This document shows positions 8,223-10,063 of a stretch of 10,063 bases of DNA, in pieces. The notes below the pieces were generated by a model. That model was not told where the DNA came from and ran no database searches. It was given only the letters and a program-made list of their open reading frames with translations. The stretch's first letter is position 1. Every line of letters begins with the position of its first letter. Location of the stretch: the NCBI GenBank assembly GCA_947450405.1, contig CANFVI010000053.1, positions 1-10,063 of the forward strand, written 5' to 3'. Position numbers and translations under genes: made by a program. Source of the stretch: Flavobacteriales bacterium. Its GTDB lineage: Bacteria > Bacteroidota > Bacteroidia > NS11-12g > UBA955.

Positions 8223-8647
8223 TATTTCTGTTTCTTATGTTTTAAAAAATGATATCCAATTGCAAACCATCCAAATGACATTAAAACTCCTCCTAAAGGA
8301 GCAACCATTCCCATTTTTTTAAAACTTGAACCTATTAATTCGTTCAAAGCAACCAAATAAAGGCTCATCGAAAAAATAAACACACCGACAATCACGGCCA
8401 ATACGCCAATGACTAAACCCAAATTAGTCTTATCATGACTGTCTAACTCACTGTTTGAATAAAATGAGGCAAACGCCATTAATGCCAATGCATTATAAAC
8501 CAAATATTCAGAAGCAGTTTTCCATGTCCCCAAATAATGCAAAGAAATTTTCTTTTCTAATCCATGGGCCCCAAAGGCACCCAAAATCACCGCTGCACCC
8601 AGCATGAATGCACCAAGTGCAAAATAGTTATGTCTATTTCTTATCAT
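8222..8647 (-). CDS. DUF423 family inner-membrane protein
   Basis: A 141-residue integral membrane protein with about four hydrophobic segments: roughly 9-29, 48-63, 76-101 and 113-135. The first segment ends in LGAFGAHGLEKK (22-33), the hallmark of the DUF423 family (YgdD-like in enterobacteria). The ASEYLVYNALALM stretch (45-57) is the second conserved block, and its place corresponds to the family's Y-x-x-x-H-A-L-A motif, with N replacing the usual H. Molecular function is unknown for the family. It starts 6 nt after the metalloprotease stop and its stop overlaps the SixA start, so it is the middle gene of the operon. The lysine-rich tail HKKQK is probably cytosolic. Confidence 0.9.
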   Translation of the reverse strand: MIRNRHNYFALGAFMLGAAVILGAFGAHGLEKKISLHYLGTWKTASEYLVYNALALMAFASFYSNSELDSHDKTNLGLVIGVLAVIVGVFIFSMSLYLVALNELIGSSFKKMGMVAPLGGVLMSFGWFAIGYHFLKHKKQK

Positions 8648-8653
8648 CCTAGA

Positions 8654-10063
8654 TTAATTCTTTTGTGACTTTTCAATCAAACTCAAGACATATACCCTGT
8701 GCGCAATTGTTTCCGCATCAGTTCCAGGATTTAATTTCATCATTTTTTGGATAGACATCAATTGTTGGAATAAAGAAGCCCTGCTAATTGGATCATAACC
8801 CATTTTGAATTGTTCCATCATTGAAATTAATCTTTCGGTATATAAAGTTTGCAACACCCTACGGTGTGTATTTACCATTTTAGTTAAATCCTCTGCAAAA
8901 ATTGACTTCGTTAAATCTGACAACATTTCATTTACAGAATACATATTTCCCAAATACTTACTATCTGTCAATCTTAGCAATACTGGAGGGCTTAATAAAT
9001 GCGACAACACCGTAAATTGCATTTTAGAAACCCTATTATGCAATTTTGGATCTTCACCAGCAGATGCAGAAAACCCAAAACCTCTTCTTTGTTGTTGCAA
9101 TCTACTAGCCAATTCCTCTGGGAATTTCATAGCATCAGGGGCAAACGCATATTTGATTAATGCTTCCATTGCTCTTTTTTGATCTTTGTAAGGTACCGCA
9201 GCCAATGGAATCGGTGCATTGATTTGACCTGCAGCACTTCTTTGAACGTAAACACCACCAATATACCTTGAAATTATTTCAACATTACTTGCGTAAGTAC
9301 CACTCAATGAATTAAATGAAGTCACCAATGCTTGGTAGCTTTCTTGGTCATTGCCAAAACGAGTCAATAAATTAGGCATTAAGCTTTGAGCCAATTCAAT
9401 TCTATCAACACTAAATTTAATTCCATCGCTGCTTAAATCGTTAATCATGACCCTTGGGTCAATCGCTTTGCCTGGAGCACGCATATCGTCGGCATCATTT
9501 CCAAATGCCAATGTTTTATCAATGCTTCTTTCTGCAATTGCATTCAAACGTAATTCTTCTTCAGATTCATTGTTAACCCCAATGCTGTAACCATATTCAA
9601 TTGCCCAATAATCATATGGACCTGGTTCAACTTGGCAATATTGTACTTTGCGTTTTTCGTCTTTTGAGGGAAGGTTAATCGCTGGGTAATCCATAACAGA
9701 ACCAATTAAACCCGTTTTCATGGTCAATTCTCTATTTTGTAATTCTTCCGGTGTATGAAGTTGAGATGCTTTCATATTGTGCATCAACCCCATTGTATGT
9801 CCCATTTCATGTAAAATCAAATAATGAATAGACTCTTGTAATAATCTTGAAATTTCAGACTCATCGTTATTCGAAATCTGCAACAAGTTTTTAGCCAACA
9901 GTTGCTGGTGATGCAAATAAAGCCCAGCATCGCAACCGCTGTGATCATTTGCTGATGCATTTCCTTCTGGTTGAAATAAATTCTCCAATTTCACACGGTT
10001 TGTCAAAAACACATATTCCAACATGATATCTGCACCCAATATTTCTCCTGTTCTAGGATTTAC
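8654..10063 (-). CDS. Zinc-dependent metalloprotease (metzincin, DUF5117/DUF4953 type), C-terminal part
   Basis: The frame is open to the right edge, so the 5' end is missing; 469 residues are visible. The first ones, VNPRTGEILGAD, are the conserved block just upstream of the catalytic region in this Bacteroidota family (DUF5118-DUF5117-metzincin-DUF4953). The zinc site HEMGHTMGLMHN is at 85-96 of the visible part (9776-9811): three histidines and catalytic E86 are intact. A Met-turn, SVMDYPAIN, follows at 122-130, then the family block PGPYDYWAIEYGY (147-159). The remaining C-terminal region corresponds to DUF4953. The TTG at 10037-10039 is not the real start, because conserved family sequence continues in frame upstream of it. 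Full-length members usually have about 800 residues or more and carry an export signal, so a periplasmic, lipoprotein or secreted location is expected but not visible here. It is the upstream gene of the operon with the DUF423 and SixA-like genes. Confidence 0.9.
   Translation of the reverse strand, partial: VNPRTGEILGADIMLEYVFLTNRVKLENLFQPEGNASANDHSGCDAGLYLHHQQLLAKNLLQISNNDESEISRLLQESIHYLILHEMGHTMGLMHNMKASQLHTPEELQNRELTMKTGLIGSVMDYPAINLPSKDEKRKVQYCQVEPGPYDYWAIEYGYSIGVNNESEEELRLNAIAERSIDKTLAFGNDADDMRAPGKAIDPRVMINDLSSDGIKFSVDRIELAQSLMPNLLTRFGNDQESYQALVTSFNSLSGTYASNVEIISRYIGGVYVQRSAAGQINAPIPLAAVPYKDQKRAMEALIKYAFAPDAMKFPEELASRLQQQRRGFGFSASAGEDPKLHNRVSKMQFTVLSHLLSPPVLLRLTDSKYLGNMYSVNEMLSDLTKSIFAEDLTKMVNTHRRVLQTLYTERLISMMEQFKMGYDPISRASLFQQLMSIQKMMKLNPGTDAETIAHRVYVLSLIEKSQKN

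Noticed and set aside
8805..9182. A 125-codon open frame on the plus strand inside the metalloprotease gene
   Set aside because: It lies wholly opposite a well-supported gene, its translation is Cys/Asn-rich without any recognisable family, and it has no promoter or ribosome-site support. It is a shadow of the minus-strand gene.
10037..10039. TTG as the start codon of the metalloprotease
   Set aside because: The frame stays open upstream to the window edge and encodes VNPRTGEI, part of the family's conserved block, so the gene continues beyond the window.

Overview
The window looks like chromosomal DNA of an AT-rich member of the Bacteroidota. The pointers are a protein with a type IX secretion (T9SS) type A C-terminal sorting domain, a carboxypeptidase-regulatory-like/DUF5686 outer-membrane protein, a DUF6089-like outer-membrane barrel, a DUF5117/DUF4953-type zinc metalloprotease, and matches to the Bacteroidota -7 promoter box TAnnTTTG. 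I cannot place it to genus. There are no tRNA or rRNA genes, CRISPR arrays, insertion sequences or phage genes.

Layout, left to right. Positions 1-130 (minus) hold the first 43 codons of the E2 subunit of 2-oxoglutarate dehydrogenase, cut at its lipoyl-lysine, with a probable -7 box at 153-160. A rho-independent terminator at 232-257 closes the next gene. That gene, 279-2180 (minus), encodes a secreted protein joining a probable parallel beta-helix to a DUF6089-like outer-membrane barrel. Positions 2341-5043 (minus) encode a large secreted Asp-box/VPS10-like beta-propeller protein with a T9SS sorting domain. A divergent intergenic region (5044-5199) separates it from 5200-7716 (plus), a CarboxypepD_reg-like + DUF5686 outer-membrane protein. 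This gene converges, with only 5 bp between stops, on a tight minus-strand operon running from the right edge: a zinc metalloprotease (8654 to beyond 10063, 5' end missing), a DUF423 membrane protein (8222-8647) and a SixA-like histidine phosphatase (7722-8222).

Most of the window serves the cell envelope. Four of the seven genes encode proteins that, by signal peptide or family, should be exported to the outer membrane, the surface or outside the cell. The last three genes of the operon are spaced 6 nt and -1 nt apart and are almost certainly co-transcribed, though no shared pathway is evident. I see no clear new defence or mobile system. The most unusual item is the beta-helix plus DUF6089-like barrel fusion, which resembles an autotransporter in layout but not in family.
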